Source: Hominiventricola aquisgranensis (GTDB taxonomy: Bacteria; Bacillota; Clostridia; Lachnospirales; Lachnospiraceae). From it: 64,000 nucleotides of DNA. Shown piece after piece: positions 7,851 through 16,210 of the stretch (positions are counted from its first letter, which is position 1; each line of letters starts with the position of its first letter). Location of the stretch: the NCBI RefSeq assembly GCF_040096225.1, contig NZ_JBBMFC010000004.1, forward strand, positions 95,950 through 159,949. The letters are read 5' to 3'. The position numbers and the translations under genes are program-made. The notes below the pieces were generated by a model, which worked only from the letters and a program-made list of their open reading frames with translations, did no database searches and was not told where the DNA came from.

Positions 7851-10800
7851 ACTGATCATAAGCGCATTTGGACCCTATGCGGGACGGGTGCCCGAAATAG
7901 ATTTTACAAAATTTGAAGAAAAGGGGTTGTTTCTGATCTCCGGAGATACGGGTGCGGGTAAGACGACGATCTTTGATGCCATCTGTTTTGCGCTGTATGG
8001 AACGACCAGCGGCTCTTACCGGGATACGAAAAACTTAAGAAGCGAATATGCCAGCGATACAGCAGAAAGTTATGTAGATTTCTACTTTTCTCACCAGGGA
8101 AAAAATTACCACATCTGGCGGCAGCCTTCTTATGAGAGAAAAAAGCAGCGGGGAACCGGTGTGATCACGGAGAAGGAAAAAGCAGTATTTTACGAAGAAG
8201 GGAAGGCTCCTGTTGAGGGGCTTACCCAGGTGAATCTTGCGGTGAAGGACCTGCTCCATATTGATGAAAAACAGTTCAAGCAGATCGCCATGATCGCTCA
8301 GGGGGAATTTCGGGATTTGCTCAATGCGAAGACGGAACAGCGGACGGAGATCCTGCGGACCATTTTCCTGACCGATGGCTATAAGAATATCGAGTACAGG
8401 TTAAAAGACCGGATGGATGCAAGCTATGCGATCAGGCGGAAGACAGAGGACAGCATTGTTCAGTACTTTGGGGATGTGTCAGCATCTAAGACAGATGTGT
8501 TGTCAGAAGAACTGACAGAACTTAAGGACAGAGCCAGAGAGTCTGGCAGTGCGTGGAATCTGGAAGAACTGCTGGAATTGCTTGGGCGTCTGATACAGTC
8601 TGATCAGGAGAAGCTGGAAGTGGAAAAGGAGCGGCTGGAGCAAGCGGAGTGTATTCTTCGCTCTAAGCAGGAAGCACTGGCAACAGCGCAGACCAATAAC
8701 GAGTTTATTGACCGGTTGCTGTATCTTCAGAAGGAAAGAGCAGAACTTGCGACCAGAGGGCAGAAGATCAAAGATGCCACAGATCTGCTGGACAGGCAGA
8801 AAACAGCCACCCGGGAAGTGCATCCAGTATATCTTGCATGGAAATCAAAAGCAGATGCTGTGATCTATACGGAAAAAGAGATTGAAAATAAGCAGAAGAG
8901 CTTTCTGGCTGCGGAGAAGACGGCAAAAGAGGCAGCGGAGCAGTCTGCACTGGCAGAAGAAAAAAGAGGCAGAGCAGAGGAACTGCAGAAAAAAATCGAT
9001 AAAATCAATGCAGAGGAACAGAAATATCAGCAGAGGGAACAGTTAAAAGAAAAAGTTGCCGCATTGACAAACGATCAAAAGATACTTGCAGAAAAAGAAA
9101 CAAGTTATGATACAGCGGAAAAAAAGCTGGAAGAAACCATACAGAATCTGAAGGAAACTGTGGCAGAGTTGAAAAACAGGCCGACAGAGATGCAGGAGAT
9201 CAGAAACCAGGGAGAGAAGTTGGAAGAGCTGGCAGAGAATATTCGCGTGATCCTGGAAGAGCGGGTATCGGACAGAACTGCGGGGAAAAGAAAGCTCGCT
9301 GAAAAACAGCAGGTATTTCTGAAAGCCCGGGAAAAGTATGAAGCTATCCGGGAAATGCGTATGGAAGCAGAACGAATTCTGGAAAATTGTCGGGCGGGAA
9401 TTCTGGCAAAAGACCTGGAGGAAGGTCAGAAGTGCCCGGTCTGTGGTTCTGTGCATCATCCGGAACTGGCATCTCTTCCAGAACGATTCATTACAGAAGA
9501 AGAGCTTGAAAAATATGAGAGCCGGGAGTCCACGCTTCAGGAGCAGAAGGATCAGGCAAATACGGAGGCAGAAAAAGCGAAGACTGCTCTGGAAGTGCTG
9601 GAAAAGCAGTTGCAAGTGGATGGCATGACCTGCCTGAGACGGGCAGGGACAGAACATCATCCAGAAATAGAATCTCTGGACGAACTGTTGGTGTGTCTGC
9701 AAGAGGCATATAAGACGCTTCTCTATGAGAAAAAAGCAAATCAGGAACGACTGCTTATTCTGCAGGCAGACTGTATGGCATTGAAAAAGGCGGAGAAGGA
9801 TCTTGCAAAGGCAGAAGAGGAGAGCAAAAGACTGGCAGATGACAAGAAAACGCTTACGATCAGAAAACAGGAAACAGAAAGCAGTCTGATTGAAGCGAAG
9901 ACCATGTTCAGTTCCTTAAATGAGCTGAGCTTTGATACCTGGAAAGAAGCGGAAAAGGTCTGCACAGACTCTGCAGATGAGGTACAGCAGATAGTTACTC
10001 ATATTCAGCAGGCACTGCAGGCGCAGAAAGATGCGGATGAGAAAGTAACTGCCCTGCAGGCATCACTGGAGACTCTTGCCAGAACTTTGGGTGCACAAAA
10101 AGAAGATGAAGTGAAAGCAAAGGCTGCCCTTGAAGGTGTACTGGAAAAACAGAAGTTTCAGTCTGTGGAGGAACTGCTTCCGTTTGTGGTAACAGAAGCA
10201 GCCCTTAAGAAGACGGAAGATCAGATCACAGATTACAGACAGGCAGTGGCTACCAATCAAACACAGCTTTCCCAGGCGGAAAAGGATGCAGAGGGAAGAC
10301 AGCCGGTGGATGCACAGGCTCTGAGTGAAATGTGTACGTTACAGGAGCAGACGGTAAAGACATGTCGGGAAGCAGTCAATATGATCCGTAACCGGATCGC
10401 CAATAATTCTGAAAAACAGACCAATATTCTTTCTCAGAGAAGCACCTTTGAGAAAGCATCAAAGGAATATAGCATATCCCGGAGATTGTATACCCTTGTA
10501 AAAGGAACTACAGGCAACGGCAAGATCACGCTGGAGCAGTATATACAGGCGGCAGGTTTTGACGGAATCATTGCGGCGGCAAACCGGCGGCTCCTTCCTA
10601 TGAGTGGTGGGCAGTATGAACTGTACAGACAGAGGGATTCTATCGGAAAGAAGATCAACAGCTTTCTGGATCTGGAAGTACTGGATAACTATACCGGACA
10701 CCGGCGGCCAGTGGGGAATCTCTCCGGTGGCGAGAGCTTTAAGGCTTCTTTAAGTCTGGCACTGGGGCTGTCAGATACGGTCTCTTCTAATCTGGGCGGT

Positions 10801-11016
10801 ATTCAGATGGATGCTCTGTTTGTGGATGAAGGATTCGGAACACTGGATCGAAAGTCCATGGAAGATGCCATGGATGCACTGATCAATCTGTCCGGAACCA
10901 ATAAGCTGGTGGGAATCATCAGTCACCGGGAAGAACTGAAAGAAAATATTCCACAGCAGATCAAAGTGAAAAAGCTCCGGGATGGAAGTCAGATCACCAT
11001 TGAGACTGATGTGTAA
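7837..11016 (+). CDS. sbcC: Nuclease SbcCD subunit C (SMC-like ATPase)
   Basis: This 1059-residue Rad50-like protein has a Walker A GDTGAGKTTIFDAI near residue 35. Two very long, Glu/Lys/Gln-rich coiled-coil arms flank a zinc hook KCPVCGSVHHP (about residue 532). The C-terminal ATPase lobe carries the signature NLSGGESFKASLSLALG and Walker B ALFVDEGFGTLD. The hook's CPVC pair joins two SbcC molecules. Length and domain order are normal for Firmicutes. It is the last gene of the operon; the region after it is AT-rich. Confidence 0.96.
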   Translation: MKPSKLIISAFGPYAGRVPEIDFTKFEEKGLFLISGDTGAGKTTIFDAICFALYGTTSGSYRDTKNLRSEYASDTAESYVDFYFSHQGKNYHIWRQPSYERKKQRGTGVITEKEKAVFYEEGKAPVEGLTQVNLAVKDLLHIDEKQFKQIAMIAQGEFRDLLNAKTEQRTEILRTIFLTDGYKNIEYRLKDRMDASYAIRRKTEDSIVQYFGDVSASKTDVLSEELTELKDRARESGSAWNLEELLELLGRLIQSDQEKLEVEKERLEQAECILRSKQEALATAQTNNEFIDRLLYLQKERAELATRGQKIKDATDLLDRQKTATREVHPVYLAWKSKADAVIYTEKEIENKQKSFLAAEKTAKEAAEQSALAEEKRGRAEELQKKIDKINAEEQKYQQREQLKEKVAALTNDQKILAEKETSYDTAEKKLEETIQNLKETVAELKNRPTEMQEIRNQGEKLEELAENIRVILEERVSDRTAGKRKLAEKQQVFLKAREKYEAIREMRMEAERILENCRAGILAKDLEEGQKCPVCGSVHHPELASLPERFITEEELEKYESRESTLQEQKDQANTEAEKAKTALEVLEKQLQVDGMTCLRRAGTEHHPEIESLDELLVCLQEAYKTLLYEKKANQERLLILQADCMALKKAEKDLAKAEEESKRLADDKKTLTIRKQETESSLIEAKTMFSSLNELSFDTWKEAEKVCTDSADEVQQIVTHIQQALQAQKDADEKVTALQASLETLARTLGAQKEDEVKAKAALEGVLEKQKFQSVEELLPFVVTEAALKKTEDQITDYRQAVATNQTQLSQAEKDAEGRQPVDAQALSEMCTLQEQTVKTCREAVNMIRNRIANNSEKQTNILSQRSTFEKASKEYSISRRLYTLVKGTTGNGKITLEQYIQAAGFDGIIAAANRRLLPMSGGQYELYRQRDSIGKKINSFLDLEVLDNYTGHRRPVGNLSGGESFKASLSLALGLSDTVSSNLGGIQMDALFVDEGFGTLDRKSMEDAMDALINLSGTNKLVGIISHREELKENIPQQIKVKKLRDGSQITIETDV

Positions 11017-11031
11017 ATAATCATTTTAGTA

Positions 11032-11117
11032 GCATAAATTATGCGTGTATTCTGCCTGATTTCAAAATATGCAGAAATAATGCATAATTGACAAATATGC
11101 AGAAAAAGCGCATAATT
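11032..11117 (+). repeat. Three-copy 23-bp repeat array in the satD promoter
   Basis: Two direct copies lie at 11067-11089 and 11095-11117 (20 of 23 bases identical, both of the form ATATGCAGAAA...GCATAATT). A third copy in inverted orientation at 11037-11059 overlaps the perfect palindrome GCATAAATTATGC (11032-11044). The two direct copies have a 28-base period and cover the -35 and -10 of the promoter. This layout is typical of an operator array. Confidence 0.75.
11088..11116 (+). promoter_or_regulatory. Promoter of the SatD-family gene
   Basis: TTGACA (11088-11093) and CATAAT (11111-11116) are 17 bases apart, 20 bases upstream of the start codon. Both boxes lie in the repeat array, so a protein bound to the repeats would block RNA polymerase. 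Confidence 0.7.
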
Positions 11118-11135
11118 TAAGCGAGGTGATGGGGT

Positions 11136-11801
11136 ATGCAGTATTATGCGATTATAGGAGATATCAAAAGATCTAAAAAAATTGAAAATCGTTGTGAGAT
11201 ACAGGAAAAATTAAAAAAGATTCTGGATAACGTGAATTCCATTTATAATAACGATATTTCTGCCAAATTTTTGATAACGTTGGGAGATGAGTTTCAGGGG
11301 TTACTTGAGATAACGGCTCCCATATTAGAAATAATCAAATATATTCAAAGAGAAATATATCCAATTAAACTTCGGTTTGGTGTTGGAATAGGGAATGTAT
11401 CTACGTTGATTAATCACGAAGCAGCGATTGGCGCGGATGGACCAGCTTTTTATGCAGCACGTGAGATGATAGAATTTCTGCGTGAACAGGAAAAAAAGTT
11501 GAAGAAGCAGGCGGCAGATATTCAGATTTCTGTGTATGAAAAAAAATGTTTTGAAACAGAAGAAATAAATGCGATGTTTTCACTTTTGAAAATAATTGAA
11601 GATAGCTGGACAGAGAAACAACGTTATACAATATGGGATATGATGATTCACCAAGGAAGTCAGGAAATGTGCGCTGAAAGAATGGATATAACTCAGTCAA
11701 CGGTTGCAAGGAGACTGGCGGATGGAAAGTATATCATTTACCAAAGAACAATGGAAGTCATTGATGAAGCAATACGAAGATTAGGAAATAAGAAATGGTA
11801 A
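11136..11801 (+). CDS. SatD-family protein with C-terminal helix-turn-helix
   Basis: This 221-residue protein opens with YYAIIGDIKRSKKI, the SatD-family signature. The N-terminal region (about 1-135) carries GDIKRS, ITLGDEFQG, RFGVGIGN and an IGADGPAFYAAREM segment. This order recalls the palm domain of class III nucleotide cyclases, although that relation is my inference. The C-terminus (about residues 172-200, SQEMCAERMDITQSTVARRL) reads as a sigma-region-4-like helix-turn-helix. AT content is higher than in the neighbours, suggesting acquisition. The protein could bind the repeat array in its own promoter. Its biochemical role is unknown; SatD proteins were first tied to acid tolerance. 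Confidence 0.78.
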   Translation: MQYYAIIGDIKRSKKIENRCEIQEKLKKILDNVNSIYNNDISAKFLITLGDEFQGLLEITAPILEIIKYIQREIYPIKLRFGVGIGNVSTLINHEAAIGADGPAFYAAREMIEFLREQEKKLKKQAADIQISVYEKKCFETEEINAMFSLLKIIEDSWTEKQRYTIWDMMIHQGSQEMCAERMDITQSTVARRLADGKYIIYQRTMEVIDEAIRRLGNKKW

Positions 11802-11903
11802 TCAGATATTTGTTATTATTGGCCTTGGGGCATGTGTTGTTTTTTGTAATATAATTATTTTAAACTAAAATATATATTAAATGAAGGGACAGGAGGATAC
11901 AGT

Positions 11904-12260
11904 ATGTTATTTTTAGAATATCCAAAATGCAGTACTTGTCAGAAAGCGAAAAAATGGCTGGATGATCACGGAATCGCTTATGAAGACCGTCATATTAAAG
12001 AGCAGAATCCCAGTGAGGAGGAATTGAAAGCCTGGCATGAGGAAAGTGGATTTCCGCTGAAAAAATTTTTTAATACCAGCGGAATGCTCTACAAAGAAAT
12101 GCAGTTAAAGGACAAACTGCCGCAAATGTCAGAAGAAGAGCAGTATGCATTGCTGGCAACGGACGGTATGCTGGTGAAACGACCGGTTCTGGTGGGGGAT
12201 GGTTTTGTGCTGACCGGATTTAAGGAGAGCACCTGGGCGGAGGCACTTGGCATCAAATAA
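11904..12260 (+). CDS. ArsC/Spx-family thioredoxin-fold protein
   Basis: This 118-residue protein has the N-terminal pattern LEYPKCSTCQKAKKWL, whose CxxC is the redox or catalytic motif of the ArsC/Spx/YffB family. FNTSGMLYKEM and KRPVLVGDGFVLTGF are further family landmarks. It may reduce arsenate or act as a regulator like Spx. The single-domain length and lack of ars genes nearby leave this open. A strong AGGAGG precedes the ATG, and a small Nif11-like gene follows 15 bases after its stop. Confidence 0.85.
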   Translation: MLFLEYPKCSTCQKAKKWLDDHGIAYEDRHIKEQNPSEEELKAWHEESGFPLKKFFNTSGMLYKEMQLKDKLPQMSEEEQYALLATDGMLVKRPVLVGDGFVLTGFKESTWAEALGIK

Positions 12261-12275
12261 AGGAGGCGAAAATTT

Positions 12276-12554
12276 ATGGGAATTGCAGAGATGTTGGATG
12301 AATTAAAGCAGAAGGCGCACAATGATTCCGCACTTCGTGAAGAACTGCTTGCCACCAGGAAGGAAGCACAGCCCTATGCCGCGTTCTGTAAGAAATGCCG
12401 GGAGCTTGGATATGAAATCTATGAGATGGATCTGCTCACCGCAGGAGAAGAAGCCTATGCGGCCATGCGCCGGAGCACCAACGGCGGCGGAGAGAATTCT
12501 CCCATGCTGGAAGGTGAAGATGATTATTATGAGCTGTTTTTTGCGGGTCTGTAA
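12276..12554 (+). CDS. Small Nif11-like protein
   Basis: This 92-residue protein has an excellent AAAGGAGG site. Residues 1-60 (MLDELKQKAHNDSALREELL, then FCKKCRELGYEIYEMDL) resemble the Nif11 leader domain. After a NGGG at about residues 70-73 comes a short acidic tail rich in Glu, Asp and Tyr with no Cys. Nif11-type leaders of peptide natural products end in a GG or GA cleavage site, but no maturase, protease or dedicated exporter is nearby. It may therefore be a stand-alone Nif11-domain protein, co-transcribed with the ArsC-like gene. Confidence 0.7.
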   Translation: MGIAEMLDELKQKAHNDSALREELLATRKEAQPYAAFCKKCRELGYEIYEMDLLTAGEEAYAAMRRSTNGGGENSPMLEGEDDYYELFFAGL

Positions 12555-12572
12555 GTAAAGGAGAGAAGACCG

Positions 12573-13058
12573 ATGAAGAAACCACGGATAGATGAACAGG
12601 CAGTGGTGGCAGACGGAGCTGTTGTACTTGGCGATGTGACGATTAAGAAGGATGTAAGTATCTGGTACAATGCAGTGATCCGAGGGGATGTTAATTCAAT
12701 CAGTATTGGTGAAGGAACGAATATTCAGGATCTGGCAGTGCTGCATGTGGATGCAGATGCGTCCCTGGCTATTGGGAAAAATGTGACGATAGGCCATGGA
12801 GCAATCCTTCATGGATGTACGATCAAGGATCAGGCTTTGATTGGCATGGGAGCCATTGTGCTGAACGGTTCTGTGATCGGAAAGGGAAGTATGATCGCAG
12901 CGGGCGCACTTGTGCCCCAGAATACGGTAGTGCCGGACGGAGCTCTCTATATGGGAAATCCTGCCAAATTTAGAAGGATGCTGACGGAAGAAGAACTGAC
13001 AGCAAACCTGAAAAATGCAGCAAATTATATAAAAGAGAGTAAAGATCTGAATAATTAG
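12573..13058 (+). CDS. Gamma-class carbonic anhydrase family protein
   Basis: This 161-residue left-handed beta-helix protein is built of hexapeptide repeats (for example IGEGTN, IGKNVT, IGMGAI). The metal-binding histidines are visible in LHVDAD and IGHGAILHG, as in the YrdA/CaiE/Cam group. The enzyme would hydrate CO2 or act as a related acyl or metal-binding protein; in this family activity is not guaranteed. It ends the small operon that starts with the ArsC-like gene. Confidence 0.9.
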   Translation: MKKPRIDEQAVVADGAVVLGDVTIKKDVSIWYNAVIRGDVNSISIGEGTNIQDLAVLHVDADASLAIGKNVTIGHGAILHGCTIKDQALIGMGAIVLNGSVIGKGSMIAAGALVPQNTVVPDGALYMGNPAKFRRMLTEEELTANLKNAANYIKESKDLNN

Positions 13059-13069
13059 TCAAATACCTA

Positions 13070-13098
13070 TTGCCCTTATAGGTATTTCGTGATAGGAT
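13070..13098 (+). promoter_or_regulatory. Promoter of the lysine leader
   Basis: TTGCCC (13070-13075) and TAGGAT (13093-13098) have a 17-base spacer. The start would fall at about 13105, before the aptamer. It overlaps an inverted repeat (AAATACCTAT with ATAGGTATTT, 13061-13087) that may also weakly terminate the upstream operon. Confidence 0.5.
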
Positions 13099-13121
13099 AG
13101 CAAAGAAATAAATGTAAAAAT

Positions 13122-13283
13122 GATAGAGGCGCAGGCTTCATGAGTAGATGTCAGTATACGGTCGGAAACGGCTGGCATGGAAAGGGGAGACTGCCGAAGG
13201 AATCTGGATATTCCGAGAGAAGGGTTCCTGGGCTGCCGCAGAATATGCGTCAGACTGTCACAGGGCTGTGGAGCGCTATCATT
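13122..13283 (+). promoter_or_regulatory. Lysine riboswitch (L-box)
   Basis: This accounts for the 345-base gap between the carbonic anhydrase and the transporter. It has the closing helix GATAG...CTATC, then AGAGGCGC, a CTTCATGAGTAG segment, GGGGAGACTGCCGAAG, then GACTGTCACAGGGCTGTGGAGCGCTATC, split as GACTGTCACAGG and GCTGTGGAGCGCTATC. These match the conserved L-box core found upstream of lysC in Bacillus. It is followed by a terminator, the expected off switch when lysine is plentiful. Confidence 0.92.
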
Positions 13284-13303
13284 GGTCGGACATAATAAGA
13301 AGA

Positions 13304-13343
13304 GACCATGGATGCAACCAGTCGTTGTGTTCATGGTTTTTTT
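13304..13343 (+). terminator. Lysine-riboswitch terminator
   Basis: ACCATGGATGCAAC (13305-13318) folds back on GTTGTGTTCATGGT (13324-13337) with a small mismatch, followed by seven or more T. It sits about 60 bases before the transporter start. Confidence 0.85.
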
Positions 13344-13403
13344 ATGCTATAAACCGTTTGGTCCGGGCTCTATCGTATTTGCAAAAGAAGGGAGATTTTT
13401 ATC

Positions 13404-14918
13404 ATGGAATATGTACCTGCTATGTATGCCACATTCTGGGCGCTGATACCGCCAGTTGTGGCAATTGTTCTTGCGTTGATCACGAAAGAGGTGTATTCTT
13501 CGCTGTTTGTTGGAATTCTGGTTGGAGGTCTGTTCTATTCAGGATTCAGTTTTGAGGGAACCATCGTTCATATCTTTGAGGATGGAATCATTGGAGTATT
13601 GTCCGACAGCTACAATGTGGGTATCCTTGTGTTCTTGATCATTCTGGGAGCCATTGTATGTCTTATGAACAAGGCTGGTGGATCAGCAGCATTTGGCCGC
13701 TGGGCAAGTGACCATATCAAAACACGCACAGGTGCACAGCTTACAACCGTTGCGCTTGGTGTTCTGATCTTTATTGATGATTATTTTAACTGCCTGACCG
13801 TTGGAAGTGTTATGCGTCCGGTGACAGACAAGCATAATATTTCCCGTGCAAAGCTGGCATATCTGATCGATGCGACTGCAGCACCGATCTGTATCATTGC
13901 ACCGATCTCCTCCTGGGCAGCTGCCGTTACTGGTTTTGTCGAGGGAGAGGATGGACTGTCACTGTTCATCAGTGCGATCCCGTATAACTTCTATGCACTG
14001 CTCACCATCGTGATGATGCTCACCATTGCAGTGTTGAATATTGATTTTGGCTCCATGAAGATTCATGAGGACAATGCGAAAAAAGGCGATCTGTTCACCA
14101 CACCGGACCGTCCTTATGGAGAAGCAACCGAGTTGGAAGACACTGGAAAAGGAACAGTCAAGGATCTGTTGATTCCGATCATTGCACTGATCATCTGCTG
14201 CGTCATCGGTATGATCTATACCGGTGGATTCTTTGAGGGTGCGGATTTTGTAACTGCATTCTCCAACAGTGATGCATCTGTAGGTCTTGCCATCGGAAGT
14301 GCATTTGCACTGGTGATCACCATTCTTCTGTATGTAAGCCGCAGAGTACTTGGATTCAAAGAGTGTATGGATTGTATTCCGGAGGGCTTCAAAGCTATGG
14401 TACCGGCTATCATGATCCTGACTTTTGCATGGACTCTGAAATCCATGACCGACAGCCTGGGAGCTGCAGAGTTCGTAGCTGCTCTGATCAAAGGAAGCGC
14501 ATCAGGTATTGTAAATCTGCTTCCGGCTATTATCTTTGTAGTTGGATGCCTGCTGGCATTTGCAACCGGAACTTCCTGGGGAACTTTCGGAATCCTGATC
14601 CCGATCGTTGTAGACGCATTCCAGGCAACCAACCCGACACTGATGACCATTGCAATCTCTGCCTGCATGGCAGGAGCTGTCTGCGGAGACCACTGTTCAC
14701 CAATCTCTGATACGACCATTATGGCATCTGCAGGAGCGCAGTGTAATCATGTAAATCATGTATCTACACAACTGCCGTATGCAGTCAGTGTGGCAGCCAT
14801 TTCCTTTATCACCTACATCGTGGCAGGATTTGTGCAGTCCGCATGGATCTCACTGCCGGTTGGTGTGGTGCTCACACTGGGATATCTGTTGTTCATGAAA
14901 AAACGTACAGAGGCATAA
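13404..14918 (+). CDS. lysW: NhaC-family transporter under lysine riboswitch control (LysW-type lysine transporter)
   Basis: This 504-residue polytopic membrane protein has about a dozen hydrophobic helices. Sequence marks include IDDYFNCLTVGSVMRP and ATGTSWGTFGILIPI, both typical of the Na+/H+ antiporter NhaC superfamily. By name it would be a sodium/proton antiporter. However, the lysine riboswitch directly upstream argues that this member imports lysine, as proposed for LysW proteins by comparative genomics. It starts behind GAAGGGAG and is followed by its own terminator, so it is probably monocistronic. Confidence 0.88.
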   Translation: MEYVPAMYATFWALIPPVVAIVLALITKEVYSSLFVGILVGGLFYSGFSFEGTIVHIFEDGIIGVLSDSYNVGILVFLIILGAIVCLMNKAGGSAAFGRWASDHIKTRTGAQLTTVALGVLIFIDDYFNCLTVGSVMRPVTDKHNISRAKLAYLIDATAAPICIIAPISSWAAAVTGFVEGEDGLSLFISAIPYNFYALLTIVMMLTIAVLNIDFGSMKIHEDNAKKGDLFTTPDRPYGEATELEDTGKGTVKDLLIPIIALIICCVIGMIYTGGFFEGADFVTAFSNSDASVGLAIGSAFALVITILLYVSRRVLGFKECMDCIPEGFKAMVPAIMILTFAWTLKSMTDSLGAAEFVAALIKGSASGIVNLLPAIIFVVGCLLAFATGTSWGTFGILIPIVVDAFQATNPTLMTIAISACMAGAVCGDHCSPISDTTIMASAGAQCNHVNHVSTQLPYAVSVAAISFITYIVAGFVQSAWISLPVGVVLTLGYLLFMKKRTEA

Positions 14919-14940
14919 GAATTACATAATTGAGAAACAG

Positions 14941-14972
14941 AGGGGCTGTCGCGAAAAGCGGCAGTCCTTTTT
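14941..14972 (+). terminator. Intrinsic terminator after the transporter
   Basis: GGGCTGTCGC pairs with GCGGCAGTCC (two G-U pairs) across an AAAA loop, followed by TTTTT. It isolates the transporter from the defence island. Confidence 0.85.
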
Positions 14973-15001
14973 GCATTTTGCGTTCAAATGAAAAAGCGGG
15001 T

Positions 15002-15030
15002 TTCAAAGAATCTGTTATTCATGGTATAAT
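15002..15030 (+). promoter_or_regulatory. Promoter at the left edge of the defence island
   Basis: TTCAAA (15002-15007) and TATAAT (15025-15030) are 17 bases apart. They lie 65 bases upstream of the YhcG-type gene. Confidence 0.6.
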
Positions 15031-15094
15031 AAATAGTATATTAATCTAAGAGAGAAAATAATGATAAGAATGATGTGAAAGCGAGGCGATAAGT

Positions 15095-16099
15095 GTGCTG
15101 ATGAATACACAGGAGTATCTCTCCATTATTGAAAATATTAAAAGTGAAATTACTGCGGCACAATATCGTGCGGCAGTTCATGCGAACACAGATATGTTGC
15201 TCTTATATCACGATATAGGTCGCGTAATTAATGAGCATAAATCATGGGGCAATAAGTTTATAGATAACCTTGCAGCAGATATTCGAATTGCTTTTCCAGA
15301 AAGCAAAGGCTATTCTGTTCGGAATTTGAAGTATATGGCAAAGTTCGCTGAGATTTATTCAGATCGAAAATTTGTGCAACAGGTTGTTGCACAAATTCCG
15401 TGGGGCCACAATATTGTTCTCATGGATAAGATTTCTAATATGGATGAACGTAACTGGTATATCAAAAAATCAGCAGAAAACGGCTGGTCTCGAAATGTTC
15501 TTGTTCATCAGATTGAAAGTGGCTTATACCAGCGGCAGGTTCTGGCAGATAAAGTTACAAATTTTGAGCACCGCTTACCGTCTCCGCAAAGTGAATTGGC
15601 GGTGCAGACCATGAAAGACCCATATGTATTTGATTTCATTCCTTTCCGGGAAGATATGCTCGAACGGGATATTGAGCAGGCACTGGTTCGGGATGTCACG
15701 AAGCTTCTTCTGGAGCTTGGAACAGGATTTGCATTTCTTGGAAATCAGTATCATCTGAATGTAGGTGGGGATGATTTTTATATTGATTTATTGTTCTATA
15801 ACCTGAACCTTCGCTGTTATGTAGTTATCGAATTGAAAACCGGTGATTTCAAGCCGGAATATGCTGGTCAGTTAAACTTCTATCTGTCAGCCGTAGATGG
15901 TATTTTGAAAAAAGAACAGGACAATCCATCCATTGGCTTACTTCTATGCAAAAGTAAGAATAATGTGGTTGCAGAATATTCACTCAAGGATATTTCAAAG
16001 CCGATTGGTGTGAGTGAGTATAAAATAACCAGCAGTCTGCCGGATGATCTGGAAAAACAGTTGCCGTCAGTTGAGGATATTCAGAAACGGATTAAATAA
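15095..16099 (+). CDS. YhcG/DUF1016-family PD-(D/E)XK nuclease
   Basis: This 334-residue protein has an N-terminal DUF1016 helical domain (the AEIYSDRKFVQQVVAQIPWGHN segment at about 90-110 is highly typical). Its C-terminal PD-(D/E)XK nuclease domain shows DDFYIDLLFYN, then VVIELKTGDFKPEYAGQLNFYL, split as VVIELKTGDF and KPEYAGQLNFYL, with catalytic Asp, Glu and Lys. The GTG at 15095 lies 8 bases after GAGG; ATG 15101 is an alternative. YhcG proteins cluster with restriction and abortive systems, and here the next genes are mcrB and mcrC. It may be an extra nuclease of the same defence unit. Confidence 0.88.
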   Translation: MLMNTQEYLSIIENIKSEITAAQYRAAVHANTDMLLLYHDIGRVINEHKSWGNKFIDNLAADIRIAFPESKGYSVRNLKYMAKFAEIYSDRKFVQQVVAQIPWGHNIVLMDKISNMDERNWYIKKSAENGWSRNVLVHQIESGLYQRQVLADKVTNFEHRLPSPQSELAVQTMKDPYVFDFIPFREDMLERDIEQALVRDVTKLLLELGTGFAFLGNQYHLNVGGDDFYIDLLFYNLNLRCYVVIELKTGDFKPEYAGQLNFYLSAVDGILKKEQDNPSIGLLLCKSKNNVVAEYSLKDISKPIGVSEYKITSSLPDDLEKQLPSVEDIQKRIK

Positions 16100-16210
16100 A
16101 AAGTTATTCAAGAAAAATTTGTAATATTTCCGAAAATTTTATGTGATATTTTTATATGAGAAGACTGTGAACACATGTAGCGGTATTTTTTGTACGGAAT
16201 AGAGGTGGAT

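Noticed and set aside
9043..9702. 219-codon open frame on the - strand in sbcC
   Set aside because: It is a Phe/Leu/Cys-rich product of reading the Glu/Lys/Gln-rich coiled coil backwards.
13122..13343. T-box leader before the NhaC gene
   Set aside because: No T-box AGGGTGG-type sequence. The conserved elements fit the lysine riboswitch instead.
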